Shown: in pieces, positions 18,073 to 27,339 of the stretch
Layout: each line of letters begins with the position of its first letter
Numbering within the stretch: the stretch's first letter is position 1
Source: Desulfovibrio sp. MES5
Lineage (GTDB): Bacteria > Desulfobacterota > Desulfovibrionia > Desulfovibrionales > Desulfovibrionaceae
Reading direction: 5' to 3'
Assembly (NCBI RefSeq): GCF_002237645.1
Contig: NZ_MJUZ01000015.1
Coordinates: forward strand, 1-64,000
DNA length: 64,000 bases
Position numbers and translations under genes: made by a program
The notes under the pieces: model-generated
Told to the model about the DNA's origin: nothing
Databases searched by the model: none
The model's input: only the letters and a program-made list of their open reading frames with translations

Positions 18073-18480
18073 GTATTCTCCCTCATGCGGCGGGGTCCTC
18101 CCGCCGGATTCAGCGACCGTTCACACCGGCCGCACAACTTTTTCCTCCGCTCCTGTTTGGACTTTTCACTTTGATATTCGTGCCTGACGGCGAAGCAGGG
18201 GGCGGCCGCGCAGGCATGGTTTTGCTGGCTGTTTATTCGGGCCGCGTGGCAACCTGCGGTACTGCCCGGCTTGCCGGGCACGCCTTGGGCAGTTTTGCGG
18301 CGCGAACCATTATAAAAATCTGCTATAACAATCCGGCATAACAGCTCAGGCTGGCAGAAACACAGTTTCAACGGCTCTCTGCCACGGCGAAAACCTGTTC
18401 CCGTAGCCAGGCACGTTCAGGCGGCAGCCCTTAGGCCATGTGGCCTGACGGTTTGCCGCAGCATTGCCAGTGAAGCTGCC
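18073..18480 (-). other. Intergenic region within the glycogen cluster
   Basis: No supported gene lies in these 408 bp. A small inverted repeat (arms TGCCCGGC and GCCGGGCA, 18263-18280) and a minus-strand TATAAT-like box at 18309-18314 are visible, but no good -35 at standard spacing. The gap suggests the three downstream genes may have their own promoter. Confidence 0.4.
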
Positions 18481-20634
18481 CTAGCCGGACGATCCTTCCT
18501 CCGGTGTGGCGACCGGCGCGCACGAGTGATGTTTTTTGCAGCCTTCCAAATTCATGCTCACGCGGCAGACCCCCGCCGTATCGCCAATGACGGGGTGGGC
18601 CATGCGGTGGGCCGCCAGTTTCTGCCAGCGCTCGTAGACTGCGGGCGCGGCTTTTTGCAGCCGCAGCAAAAGACGCAGGCACTCGGCCACACTCCAGGCC
18701 TGGGCGATGCAGCCATTGGGTTTGTACGGGGGCGATCCGTCAAAAACTTCAGAAATGCTGCCCAGACCCGCCTGGGAAATATGGTCGCAGTAGAGCGGCG
18801 TGAGCGTGTCCAGAAGCGCCATGGCAGCGCCGTCCACATCCCAGGCCGTGCGCAGCAGGGCGTCCGCGTAGTGCCCGAGAAGCCAGGGCCAGACCGTACC
18901 CTGGTGGTAGGCCGCGTCCCGGCTGGCCGGGCCGCCGTCGTACCGTCCCTTGTAGTGCAGGTCGTCCGGGGCCAGAGTGCGCAGCCCATAAGGCGTGAGC
19001 AGTTTGTTGCGCACGCACTCCACCACCTGGGGCTGATAGTCTTCAGACAGCACGGGATGGGGCAGGGAGACCGCGAAAATCTGGTTGGGCCGCACGCTGG
19101 CGTCGAGTTTGCCGTTCTGCCAGACGTCGCCAAGGTAGCCCCCGCCGCCGTAAACCCAGAAGCGCTGGAAAAATGCCGTGCGCATGCGGCGCAAAAGCAT
19201 GTCGCCCGCAAGGGGCTCTTCGCCAAAGCGCGCGGCGAGCTGGTCCGCAAAGGCCAGGGTGTTGTACCAGAGGGCATTGATTTCAACAGGGCAGCCCTGC
19301 CGGGGCGTCACAGGGGCATTGTCGGCCTGCGCGTCCATCCATGTGAGCTGGCTGTGGGCGTTGCCTGCGTGCAGCAGGCCCTCTGCGTCCACGTGTATGT
19401 CCAGCTGTCTGGCCCTGCCCGCGCCCGCGCGGTAGCCCGAAATGACCGCCTTCAGCGCGGGCCAGGCATTTTCACGCACCCAGGCGAGATGCCCGGCGTC
19501 AACCTCAAGGCAGCTTTGCAGCGCAAAGGCGTACCACAGGGCGGCGTCCACGGAATTGTATGCATGGTTGCCCTGCGGCGAAAACATATTGGGGATAAGC
19601 CCGTCTTCGACATGTCTGCCCATTTCGGCCAGAACGCGCAGGCCAAAATCCGTACGGCCAGCATGAAAGGTCAGGCCCGGCAGGCTGATGAGCGTGTCGC
19701 GGCCCCAGGCGTCAAACCAGTGGTAGCCCGCCAGCACCTCGGGCCTCCCCGACGGGGATTCGATGCAGAACTGACGCCCGACCTGGCCGAGGTGCCCCGT
19801 GAGTCCGATGCTGGCCTTGTGGGCCTTGGCGCGTTCGCGGCTGGCGGCATCCCACATCTGGTGCAGGTCCTGCCTGCAGGGATGCGTCCCCGCTGCCAGA
19901 TAGACGCAGCTTTCCGCGCCGTCGGCAAGGGGGGGCATGCCCACGTCCAGCACGCCCGGCATAAAGAGGTCTTCGCTGTAGGGAAAGCCGCGCTCGCGTT
20001 CTTCAAGGTATTCCACATTGCGGCACCAGTCTGGGCGGGGCGTGAAAGAATGACGCTGGCTTGTCTGGCACTGTATGTAGAGCGTGGGCAGGCCTTCATA
20101 GGGGGTGATGCTGAAGCCGTCTGACAATGGGGTGGTTTCTGAGCGCAGGTCGGGATTGGCGTGGGTAAGCTTATGAAAATTGCGGTAGGCCAGCAGGGGG
20201 CGCAGGCGTAGCGTCAGCGGCGGCACGGGAGTTGGCCCGCGCACGCTGAAGCGCATCAGGAGCAGGCTTTCACCCCGGACAAGCTGGACTTCACGGCACA
20301 GGCGCACGTCGCCGACGCGGTAAACGCACTGGGGCCACTGGTCCAGGCGGAAGGCCTCAAGGTAGTCGTGCCCGTGGGGATAGAGCGTGCCGGGATGCTG
20401 GCGTGTGGAAAGCGTAAATTCCTTGCCGCCGCCCATGATGGACTCTTCAAGGGCGGAGAGCAGCACGTGGCGGCCATAGGGCGTATTGACCGTAAGCAGG
20501 CCATGGTATTTCCGCGTATTGCAGCAAAGGATGGTGCTGCTGGCGTAGTCGCCAAGGCCATTGGTGAGCAGCCATTCCTTGCGCAACGCTCTGCGGGTGT
20601 TCTGGCAGGCGGCTTTGTCAAAGCTGAACCGCAT
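18481..20634 (-). CDS. Glycogen debranching enzyme (amylo-alpha-1,6-glucosidase)
   Basis: A 717-residue bacterial glycogen debranching enzyme of the GDE_N/GDE_C type. It acts on alpha-1,6 branch points of glycogen, presumably in the cytoplasm. The N-terminal part has 'TNGLGDYASSTILCCNTRKYHGLL', and the C-terminal (alpha/alpha)6 barrel has 'AGYHWFDAWGRDTLISLPGL', 'PNQIFAVSLPHPVLSEDYQP' and 'GTVWPWLLGHYADAL', all hallmarks of the family. The start at 20634 follows AGGGAGG six bases away; the open frame continues further upstream without family-like sequence. It is the first gene of the glycogen cluster in transcription order and is divergent from livK. Confidence 0.92.
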   Translation of the reverse strand: MRFSFDKAACQNTRRALRKEWLLTNGLGDYASSTILCCNTRKYHGLLTVNTPYGRHVLLSALEESIMGGGKEFTLSTRQHPGTLYPHGHDYLEAFRLDQWPQCVYRVGDVRLCREVQLVRGESLLLMRFSVRGPTPVPPLTLRLRPLLAYRNFHKLTHANPDLRSETTPLSDGFSITPYEGLPTLYIQCQTSQRHSFTPRPDWCRNVEYLEERERGFPYSEDLFMPGVLDVGMPPLADGAESCVYLAAGTHPCRQDLHQMWDAASRERAKAHKASIGLTGHLGQVGRQFCIESPSGRPEVLAGYHWFDAWGRDTLISLPGLTFHAGRTDFGLRVLAEMGRHVEDGLIPNMFSPQGNHAYNSVDAALWYAFALQSCLEVDAGHLAWVRENAWPALKAVISGYRAGAGRARQLDIHVDAEGLLHAGNAHSQLTWMDAQADNAPVTPRQGCPVEINALWYNTLAFADQLAARFGEEPLAGDMLLRRMRTAFFQRFWVYGGGGYLGDVWQNGKLDASVRPNQIFAVSLPHPVLSEDYQPQVVECVRNKLLTPYGLRTLAPDDLHYKGRYDGGPASRDAAYHQGTVWPWLLGHYADALLRTAWDVDGAAMALLDTLTPLYCDHISQAGLGSISEVFDGSPPYKPNGCIAQAWSVAECLRLLLRLQKAAPAVYERWQKLAAHRMAHPVIGDTAGVCRVSMNLEGCKKHHSCAPVATPEEGSSG

Positions 20635-21600
20635 ACAGCCTCCCTGGCGGTACGGGTGCTTATGGGAAGAGCGCTGCGTGAGGCGAGGAGGGGTGGTGAG
20701 GTCGCAGCGGGCCTGTGTGAGACTGCTGAAGGTGTGGAACCGGGAGGCAAAGAGAACCGCGCGGGCCGGGCGGAAAGAATGCTTGCGGCAGCGCTCCGTC
20801 ATGCGGCGCCTTTGAATCGCCATAAGCAAGTTTCTGCCCGAAGCACGGTTGCGGCGCACGCCGCGTACAGGGCGACTGCACCTTTCCTGCCTCTTTGGCA
20901 TTTATCGTACCGCATGTTTTTATATCTGTCGAGTTTTACAGCTTTGCTTCAGAATTGTGGCAGAGTGCATACAGGCGGGATCGCCAGTGCGTGGCCGTTT
21001 ATTTGCGCTATTTTTCGTCCGGAGCGGACAGGGTTTGCGCATATACATTTGCAACGCTTAAGCCGCGTCTTTGTGGCGCGCAGCAGCCCAAATTGATTGG
21101 GTTTATGTCGTATTCAGGGGGCGATTGCCCGAGGGTCGGCCTGCGTGCTGCAAAATGAAAGGCCCGTCAGGGCGGATTGCCGGAAGAACAGGCATCTCCC
21201 AAGAGTTGCGCCGTCGGGATTGTTACGGCTGGGTGTGCCATGGCTGTTGCGGCGCACAGTTTCGTGGCAAGGGGCCGCGCATTGCGGCCTGCGCGTTTTT
21301 ACCACGCAACAAAGGCTACGATGCCCGTTTCGCCTGCCTCGCCTGCCGTGTCCCTCTCCTCCGTGCTGATCAGGGCTCCGCGCCCGTCACGCTGTCACGT
21401 CCGTTACTCCCGTCATGTTGGCGCGCGCAGCAGGGGACGCCCCCAAAAGCGCCGTCCGTGTTCTCTGAGACATCCCGGAAGGGCATTCCCGATTGTATCA
21501 GCAGGGATTACGGGCAAAAAATCTGGGCTTTTTCTTTTTGGCGTTTTAGGGTATGCTATTTCGTTACTATCATCATCGCACAACGGACGGGGGATTTTTT
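20635..21600. other. Long divergent intergenic region
   Basis: This 966-bp gap separates the divergent debranching enzyme gene and livK. Open frames inside it have no family-like features and overlap each other, so I call no gene. A small inverted repeat (CCCAA, five bases, TTGGG) lies near 21088-21102, and a TATGCT box near 21552 could serve livK. Nothing else is recognised. Confidence 0.5.
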
Positions 21601-22722
21601 ATGAAAGCACTTGGTCGTTTGCTTGGGGCTCTGACCCTCACCTTGCTGGTGCCTGTGGCGGCTCTTGCCGGGGACGTCAAAATCGGCCTCATGTGCCCGC
21701 TTACGGGTAAATGGGCCTCTGAAGGGCAGGACATGAAGAACATCGTCAGTCTGCTGGCTGACGAGGTGAATGCCAAGGGCGGCATTAATGGCCGCCAGGT
21801 CAAGATTGTGGTGGAAGACGACGCGGGCGACCCGCGTACCGCCGCGCTGGCCGCGCAAAAACTGGCTTCGGCCGGAGTGGTGGCCGTTATCGGCACCTAT
21901 GGCTCCGCTGTTACCGAAGCAAGCCAGAACATTCTGGATGAAGCCCAGCTGGTGCAGATAGGCACGGGCTCCACCAGCGTGCGCCTGACGGAAAAGGGCC
22001 TGCCCCTTTTCTTCCGCACCTGTCCTCGTGACGACGCGCAGGGCCGCGCTGCCGCTGCCGCCATTGTGAAGGGCGGCTACAAGGCTGTGGCGCTGCTGCA
22101 CGACAACTCCTCCTATGCCAAGGGTCTGGCCGAAGAAACCAAGGCCGCTCTGGACAAGGACGGCGTCAAGGTGGTCTTTTATGACGCTCTTACCCCCGGA
22201 GAGCGCGATTACACGGCCATTCTGACCAAGCTCAAGTCTGCCAAGCCCGACCTCGTGTTCTTTACCGGCTACTATCCTGAAACGGGCATGCTGCTGCGCC
22301 AGAAAAAGGAAATGGGCTGGCCCGTGCCCATGATGGGTGGCGATGCCGCCAACCATCAGGATCTCGTAAAGATTGCGGGCAATGAGGCGGCGGAAGGTTA
22401 TTTCTTCATCAGCCCGCCCCTGCCGCAGGATATGGACACCGCCGAGGCCAAGGCTTTTCTTGACGCCTTCAAGGCCAAGTACAACACCGTGCCCGTTTCT
22501 GTGTGGGCCGTGCTGGCTGGCGACGCCTTCAAGGTTATCGAAGCGGCCCTTGCCGCCGGCAATGACAAGCCTGAAGCCATCGCCGCATGGCTGAAAAACC
22601 TCAAGGGCATGCCCGGCCTTTCCGGCAGCCTTGGGTTTGACGCCAAGGGCGACCGCGTGGGCGAGTTCTACCGCACCTATGTGGTTGACGGTAAGGGCGT
22701 ATTTATCTTGCAGCCCAAGTAA
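21601..22722 (+). CDS. livK: Branched-chain amino acid ABC transporter, substrate-binding protein
   Basis: A 373-residue periplasmic binding protein of the LivJ/LivK (Peripla_BP_6) family, which captures leucine, isoleucine, valine or related amino acids for the LivHMGF permease. Residues 1-23 are a signal peptide ending AALA before GDVKIGLMCPLTG, a typical mature start. 'NGRQVKIVVEDDAGDP' and 'AVIGTYGSAVTEASQ' follow. The start at 21601 is preceded by GGGGGA. It is first in livKHMGF, all on the same strand. The exact ligand cannot be read from sequence. Confidence 0.93.
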   Translation: MKALGRLLGALTLTLLVPVAALAGDVKIGLMCPLTGKWASEGQDMKNIVSLLADEVNAKGGINGRQVKIVVEDDAGDPRTAALAAQKLASAGVVAVIGTYGSAVTEASQNILDEAQLVQIGTGSTSVRLTEKGLPLFFRTCPRDDAQGRAAAAAIVKGGYKAVALLHDNSSYAKGLAEETKAALDKDGVKVVFYDALTPGERDYTAILTKLKSAKPDLVFFTGYYPETGMLLRQKKEMGWPVPMMGGDAANHQDLVKIAGNEAAEGYFFISPPLPQDMDTAEAKAFLDAFKAKYNTVPVSVWAVLAGDAFKVIEAALAAGNDKPEAIAAWLKNLKGMPGLSGSLGFDAKGDRVGEFYRTYVVDGKGVFILQPK

Positions 22723-22929
22723 ACTGGCCGTACAGTGTGCCCCGCGCCTGCGTTTCAGCGGCGCGAAAGCAGTTAATACGTAATCAACGCCCGTGGCGGC
22801 GGCCCGGTTTTTCCGGCCCGCCGCCCGGATGCGCAAATGGGAGCCGACCTGTGCGGCTCCAGCGGCGGAATCGCGCTCTTACCGGCGAGCCTCCCCGGCT
22901 GCCGGAGCGTGGCAAGGGTACAACGCTTT

Positions 22930-23835
22930 ATGGAACAGTTTTTACAACAGCTTTTGAACGGTCTTGCCGTGGGCGGTATCTATGCCCTGGTGGCCCTGGG
23001 ATACACGATGGTGTACGGCGTGCTGAAGCTTATCAACTTCGCGCACGGCGACCTGTTCACCATTGGGGCCTACCTTGGTCTGACCCTGCTTGTGAGCTGC
23101 AATTTTTCAGGCATGCTCAGCCCCATGCTGGCTGTGCTGGCCGTCTTTGTCATGGTCGCCCTGCTGGTCGCCATTATCGGCTTTCTTCTGGAGCGTACGG
23201 CTTACCGTCCCTTGCGGAAGGCAAACCGCCTTTCCGCCGTGGTTTCGGCCCTTGGGGCCTCCATATTTTTTCAGAACGCCATCATGCTCATCTATGGCGC
23301 GCGCTTTTACGTCTACCCCGACTACCTCAGGCCCGACTTTACGGTGCACCTGTTCGGCCTGGCCGTTCCCGGGGTGCGCCTGCTGGTCATTGCGGCCAGC
23401 GTCATCCTCATGCTTGGCCTCTGGGCCTTTATCCAGCGTTCGCGCACCGGCGCGGCCATTCGCGCTGTGGCCATTGACCCCGGCGCGGCGCAGCTTATGG
23501 GCATCAACGTGGACCGCATCATCAGCCTGGTCTTTCTTATTGGGCCGGGGCTTGGCGGCGCGGCCGGGCTTATGGTGGGCATCTACTACGGGCAGATCGA
23601 CTTTACCATGGGCTGGACTTACGGCCTCAAGGCCTTTACCGCCGCCATCCTGGGCGGCATAGGCAATATTCCCGGAGCCATGATAGGCGGGCTTTTGCTG
23701 GGCGTTATCGAAGCCCTGGCAGCAGGCTATATAGCCATTGCATGGAAGGACGCCATTGCCTTTTTTGTGCTTATTCTCATTCTTATCATCCGCCCCACGG
23801 GCATTCTGGGCGAGCGCACGGCGGACAAGCTATGA
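22930..23835 (+). CDS. livH: Branched-chain amino acid ABC transporter, LivH permease
   Basis: A 301-residue inner-membrane permease with about eight hydrophobic segments. The N-terminus MEQFLQQLLNGLAVGGIYAL and the segment 'MVYGVLKLINFAHGDLF' are the standard LivH signature. The start at 22930 is chosen over longer in-frame options because the family begins here; AAGGGT lies about ten bases upstream. Its stop overlaps the start of livM. It forms the membrane channel with LivM. Confidence 0.95.
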   Translation: MEQFLQQLLNGLAVGGIYALVALGYTMVYGVLKLINFAHGDLFTIGAYLGLTLLVSCNFSGMLSPMLAVLAVFVMVALLVAIIGFLLERTAYRPLRKANRLSAVVSALGASIFFQNAIMLIYGARFYVYPDYLRPDFTVHLFGLAVPGVRLLVIAASVILMLGLWAFIQRSRTGAAIRAVAIDPGAAQLMGINVDRIISLVFLIGPGLGGAAGLMVGIYYGQIDFTMGWTYGLKAFTAAILGGIGNIPGAMIGGLLLGVIEALAAGYIAIAWKDAIAFFVLILILIIRPTGILGERTADKL

Positions 23836-24881
23836 GAACAGAGCCCATCCGCATTGCCGTCAGGGTCGCTCTGGCGGCTGTCATCTGCGCGCTGCCCCTC
23901 TTCAGCAACGCCTACTGGACAGACGTGTGCGTGAGCATCGGCCTTTACGCGCTGCTTTCGCTGTCGCTCAACGTCATTCTTGGGCAGGCGGGCATCTTTC
24001 ATATGGGGCACGCGGCCTTTTTTGCCGTGGGCGCGTACGTTACCGCCATACTGAACACCCTCTGCCACTGGCCCATATTCTGGACCATGCCCATTGCCGG
24101 GGCAGCGGCGGCCCTCTTTGCCCTGCTGGTGGCGCGGCCCATCATCCACCTGCGCGGCGACTATCTGCTGATCGTCACCATAGGCATTGTGGAAATTGTG
24201 CGCATAGCCCTTATCAACGACGTTTTCGGCCTCACGGGCGGGGCCAACGGCATTTTCGGCATCAGCCGCCCCAGCTTTTTCGGCTTCAAGATAGTCAAGG
24301 GCATACAGTTTTACTATCTGGTGTGGGGCATGGTGGCCGTAAGCCTACTGCTTTTCTACGGCCTGTGGCATTCACGCTTTGGCCGCGCGCTGAACTACAT
24401 CAAGGAAGACGACGTGGCCGCCGAAGGCTGCGGGGTGAACGTCACCCACTACAAGCTCATGGCCTTTGTGCTGGGCGCGTTCTGGGCGGGCATGGCTGGT
24501 ACGCTCTATGCCGCGAAAATGACGACCATTTCGCCGGAATCTTTCAGCTTTATGGAATCCGTCATTATTTTTGCGGTGGTCATCCTTTCGGGCGGGAGCC
24601 AGATTGGCGTGCTCATCAGCGCCTTTCTCTTCATCGGCCTGCCGGAGCTGCTGCGTGAGTTTTCCAATGCGCGCATGCTTATTTTCGGCCTGGCCATGAT
24701 GATCATGATGGTGTGGCGTCCCCAGGGGCTGCTGCCCCCGCGCCGCCGCCGCTACCCTGTGAAATCACTGGCGGAAAACGGAACCGACGACGGTTCCGGG
24801 TCTGGCCCCGGCAGCCCGGAGGCTGGATCTGCCGTTGCTGCTGAAGGCGGCGTACAGGCCGCTGGCGGGAGGCCCGCATGA
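23832..24881 (+). CDS. livM: Branched-chain amino acid ABC transporter, LivM permease
   Basis: A 349-residue inner-membrane permease that pairs with LivH. Recognisable are 'SLSLNVILGQAGIFHMGHAAFF' spread over the second and third membrane segments, 'LRGDYLLIVTIGIVEIVRI', and 'FWAGMAGTLYA'. The C-terminus has a hydrophilic Gly/Ala/Ser-rich extension of about 35 residues. The start overlaps the livH stop (ATGA), and the stop overlaps the livG start, indicating coupled translation. Confidence 0.95.
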   Translation: MRTEPIRIAVRVALAAVICALPLFSNAYWTDVCVSIGLYALLSLSLNVILGQAGIFHMGHAAFFAVGAYVTAILNTLCHWPIFWTMPIAGAAAALFALLVARPIIHLRGDYLLIVTIGIVEIVRIALINDVFGLTGGANGIFGISRPSFFGFKIVKGIQFYYLVWGMVAVSLLLFYGLWHSRFGRALNYIKEDDVAAEGCGVNVTHYKLMAFVLGAFWAGMAGTLYAAKMTTISPESFSFMESVIIFAVVILSGGSQIGVLISAFLFIGLPELLREFSNARMLIFGLAMMIMMVWRPQGLLPPRRRRYPVKSLAENGTDDGSGSGPGSPEAGSAVAAEGGVQAAGGRPA

Positions 24882-25648
24882 GTCTTTTGCGCTTGCAGGA
24901 ACTTACCAAAATTTTCGGCGGTCTGGTGGCTGTCAACGACCTGACCTTCAGCGTGGAGGCGGGCAGCGTGGTGGGGCTCATCGGCCCCAACGGCGCGGGC
25001 AAGACCACGGTATTCAACTGCATCACGGGCAACTACACGCCCGAGAAAGGCCGCATCTTTTTTGACGGCGAGCCCGTGGCCGGGCTGCGCCCCCACAAGG
25101 TTGTGGAGTTGGGCATAGCCCGCACATTTCAGAGCATCCGCCTGTTCGGCAAGCTGTCAGTGCTGGAAAACGTCCTGGCCGGGCGGCATTGCCGCATGAA
25201 GTCGGGCATGCTGTCCTGCATGCTGCATTTGCCCTGGCAGCGCCGCGAAGAGCGCGAGGCCGTGGCCCGCTGTATGGAAGAACTGCGTTTTGTGGGCCTG
25301 GCTGACCGCCATACCGAGGCCGCCGGGGGGCTTTCTTACGGCAACCAGCGGCTGCTCGAAATCGCCCGCGCCCTGGCCTCAGACCCGCGCCTGCTCATTC
25401 TTGACGAGCCCGCTGGCGGCATGAACGACCAGGAGACCGCCGCGCTTGTGAATACCATTGCGGCCATCCGCGATAGGGGCATTACCGTGCTGCTCATCGA
25501 GCATGACATGCGCCTGGTCATGAAAATTTGTGAAAAACTGGTGGTGCTGGAACACGGCACCATGATCGCCCAGGGCGAGCCGGAGGCCGTGCGCCGCAAT
25601 CCGGCTGTGGTTGAAGCCTACCTGGGCGTAGAAGACGAGAAGTGGTAA
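24878..25648 (+). CDS. livG: Branched-chain amino acid ABC transporter, LivG ATPase
   Basis: A 256-residue cytoplasmic ATP-binding subunit. It has Walker A GPNGAGKT, the LivG feature 'GIARTFQSIRLFGKLSVLEN', the signature LSYGNQRLLEIARAL, and Walker B RLLILDEPAGG followed by the switch His in IEHDM. It drives uptake with LivF. The start overlaps livM by four bases and livF follows after three. Confidence 0.95.
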   Translation: MSLLRLQELTKIFGGLVAVNDLTFSVEAGSVVGLIGPNGAGKTTVFNCITGNYTPEKGRIFFDGEPVAGLRPHKVVELGIARTFQSIRLFGKLSVLENVLAGRHCRMKSGMLSCMLHLPWQRREEREAVARCMEELRFVGLADRHTEAAGGLSYGNQRLLEIARALASDPRLLILDEPAGGMNDQETAALVNTIAAIRDRGITVLLIEHDMRLVMKICEKLVVLEHGTMIAQGEPEAVRRNPAVVEAYLGVEDEKW

Positions 25649-25651
25649 GCC

Positions 25652-26362
25652 ATGTCCCTGCTGCAACTGTCGAACATACGGGTTAGCTACGGCAGCGTCG
25701 AAGTGCTGCACGGCATCGACCTGCGGGTGGAAGAGGGCGAGATCGTCACCATTCTCGGAGCCAACGGCGCTGGCAAAAGCACCACGCTGCTTTCCATCAG
25801 CGGCCTTGTGCGACCCTCGTCTGGCGAGATTCTTTTTGACGGGCAGGATCTGCTGCGTCTGCCAAGCCACAAGGTCGTGGGTCTGGGCATTGCCCAGTCG
25901 CCCGAAGGACGGCGCGTTTTCGGCATTATGAGCGTGCTTGAAAACCTGCGGCTCGGGGCCTTCTGCATTGAGGACAAGGCCCGCAAGGAACGCACCCTTG
26001 AATGGATATTCGACCTTTTTCCGCGCCTGCTTGAACGCAAGGACCAGCTTGCCGGCACGCTTTCGGGCGGCGAGCAGCAGATGCTGGCCATAGGCCGGGC
26101 GCTCATGGCCGAACCGCGCCTCCTGCTGCTTGACGAACCTTCCCTGGGGCTGGCGCCCCTGCTGGTGCGCTCCATCTTCGAGACCGTGCGGGCCATCAAC
26201 AAGCGCGGCGTCACGGTGCTGCTGGTGGAGCAGAACGCCCGCGCCGCCCTCAAGCTGGCATCGCGCGGCTATGTGCTGGAAGTGGGCAAGGTTGTTATGG
26301 AAGACAAGGCTCAGAGCCTGCTTAACAATGCCAGCGTGCGCGAGGCATACCTCGGCGGATAG
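25652..26362 (+). CDS. livF: Branched-chain amino acid ABC transporter, LivF ATPase
   Basis: A 236-residue ATP-binding subunit. Seen are Walker A GANGAGKS, 'GIAQSPEGRRVFGIMSVLEN' (the LivF-type sequence), signature LSGGEQQMLAIGRAL, Walker B RLLLLDEPSLGLAP and the switch region VEQNA. It is the last gene of livKHMGF; a conserved GC-rich hairpin 65 bp downstream probably ends the transcript. Confidence 0.95.
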   Translation: MSLLQLSNIRVSYGSVEVLHGIDLRVEEGEIVTILGANGAGKSTTLLSISGLVRPSSGEILFDGQDLLRLPSHKVVGLGIAQSPEGRRVFGIMSVLENLRLGAFCIEDKARKERTLEWIFDLFPRLLERKDQLAGTLSGGEQQMLAIGRALMAEPRLLLLDEPSLGLAPLLVRSIFETVRAINKRGVTVLLVEQNARAALKLASRGYVLEVGKVVMEDKAQSLLNNASVREAYLGG

Positions 26363-26426
26363 GGCTGCGCGCGCATGGTTGCTCGTTGCCGCGTGCTGTG
26401 CGTGGCGCTTCTTTTTGAAATGTTTT

Positions 26427-26467
26427 GTGGGGGAGGGACCCTTTTGCAAAAGGGTCTCCTCCCCCAC
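26427..26467 (+). repeat. Conserved 3' hairpin repeat, terminator-like (livF)
   Basis: The core has arms GTGGGGGAGGGACCCTTTT and the complementary AAAAGGGTCTCCTCCCCCAC. It is nearly identical to the elements after leuB and tamB and is preceded by the same flank GAAATGTTTT. It lies between the convergent livF and mipA genes, oriented with livF. Confidence 0.85.
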
Positions 26468-26499
26468 GCAGCACTTCAAAGTAACACTACAACGCTACA

Positions 26500-27330
26500 T
26501 CAAAAGGCGTACAGCAAGCCAGCGCTGAAGGAGTATGTTGTGGTGCGTTCCACCATGGGGCTGTCGGTAATCTCGTTGCCGAGAAAAAGCGCCTTGGCAT
26601 TGGCAACGGCGCTCCAGTCCTCGGTGAGGATGACCCGCATGGTCAGCCCGGCATAGGGCGAAAACGCGCTTTCGGGGCTGTATTCCTTGAAGCCGCTGGC
26701 GCGGGATTCACTGGAACTGATGCTGTAGTAATAGTCGTTATAGTTGGTGTCCGTCCACTGCACGCCCACGGCGGGCGCGATCATGACGTTTTCAAACCGC
26801 ACGGGGTAGGCGTAGGCGACGTCGGCCTTGATGCCGTTGTTGACGCCCAGGATGTCTGTGGACACCGTGGCGGACGCCTGGCCGTAGAGCGTGCGCAGCG
26901 TATAGTTCAGCCCGGCCATAAGCGTGGAATACCTGTCGTCCAGACGCTTCATCCTGCTGTTGTCGCTCCAGGATGCGTAGAAGTTCTGGGGCAGGTAGGA
27001 CAGCTGGATGTTGAACTCCTGATAGTGATCCCTGTACACGTGCACGCCGCCGTCAAGGCCGCGCAGGTACAGCCACTTGCCCTCATAGCCAATAAGGGGA
27101 AGCGGAGAACCGAGGGAGTCGATGCCCTTGTATTCCGACGTGCGCAGGCTTGCGCCGAGGCCGGTGTTGAAGCCCCATTTGTCGCCCTGGGCGGCCGCGT
27201 CAGCGGGGTTTTCCTCCCAGGCTTCCTGAGCCGGAGCGGCAAAGGACGCGCCGGGGGTATAGATCAGCAGAGTCAGCAGGGCCAGCAACGTCAATGAGGC
27301 CAGCCCGCCGAGGTTAACACGTTTTTTCAT
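26500..27330 (-). CDS. MipA/OmpV family outer-membrane protein
   Basis: A 276-residue outer-membrane beta-barrel protein of the MipA/OmpV family; some members scaffold murein enzymes, others are of unknown role. Residues 1-33 are a signal peptide ending SFAAPA. The mature part has the family opening 'WGFNTGLGASLRTSEYKG' and alternating aromatic strands, and ends in YAF, an outer-membrane C-terminal pattern. The ATG at 27330 is chosen over the adjoining TTG at 27333 because AAGGTGG is correctly spaced from it. It follows pgk by nine bases and so may be cotranscribed. Confidence 0.83.
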   Translation of the reverse strand: MKKRVNLGGLASLTLLALLTLLIYTPGASFAAPAQEAWEENPADAAAQGDKWGFNTGLGASLRTSEYKGIDSLGSPLPLIGYEGKWLYLRGLDGGVHVYRDHYQEFNIQLSYLPQNFYASWSDNSRMKRLDDRYSTLMAGLNYTLRTLYGQASATVSTDILGVNNGIKADVAYAYPVRFENVMIAPAVGVQWTDTNYNDYYYSISSSESRASGFKEYSPESAFSPYAGLTMRVILTEDWSAVANAKALFLGNEITDSPMVERTTTYSFSAGLLYAF

Positions 27331-27339
27331 CAAACCACC

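Noticed and set aside
21071-21710. Two overlapping 177-codon frames ahead of livK
   Set aside because: They overlap each other and the livK start, lack ribosome sites, and have Cys/Arg-rich compositions typical of noncoding GC-rich DNA.
22737-22929. Longer livH start at 22837
   Set aside because: The additional residues do not resemble LivH, which begins at MEQFLQQLL; the ATG at 22930 fits the family.
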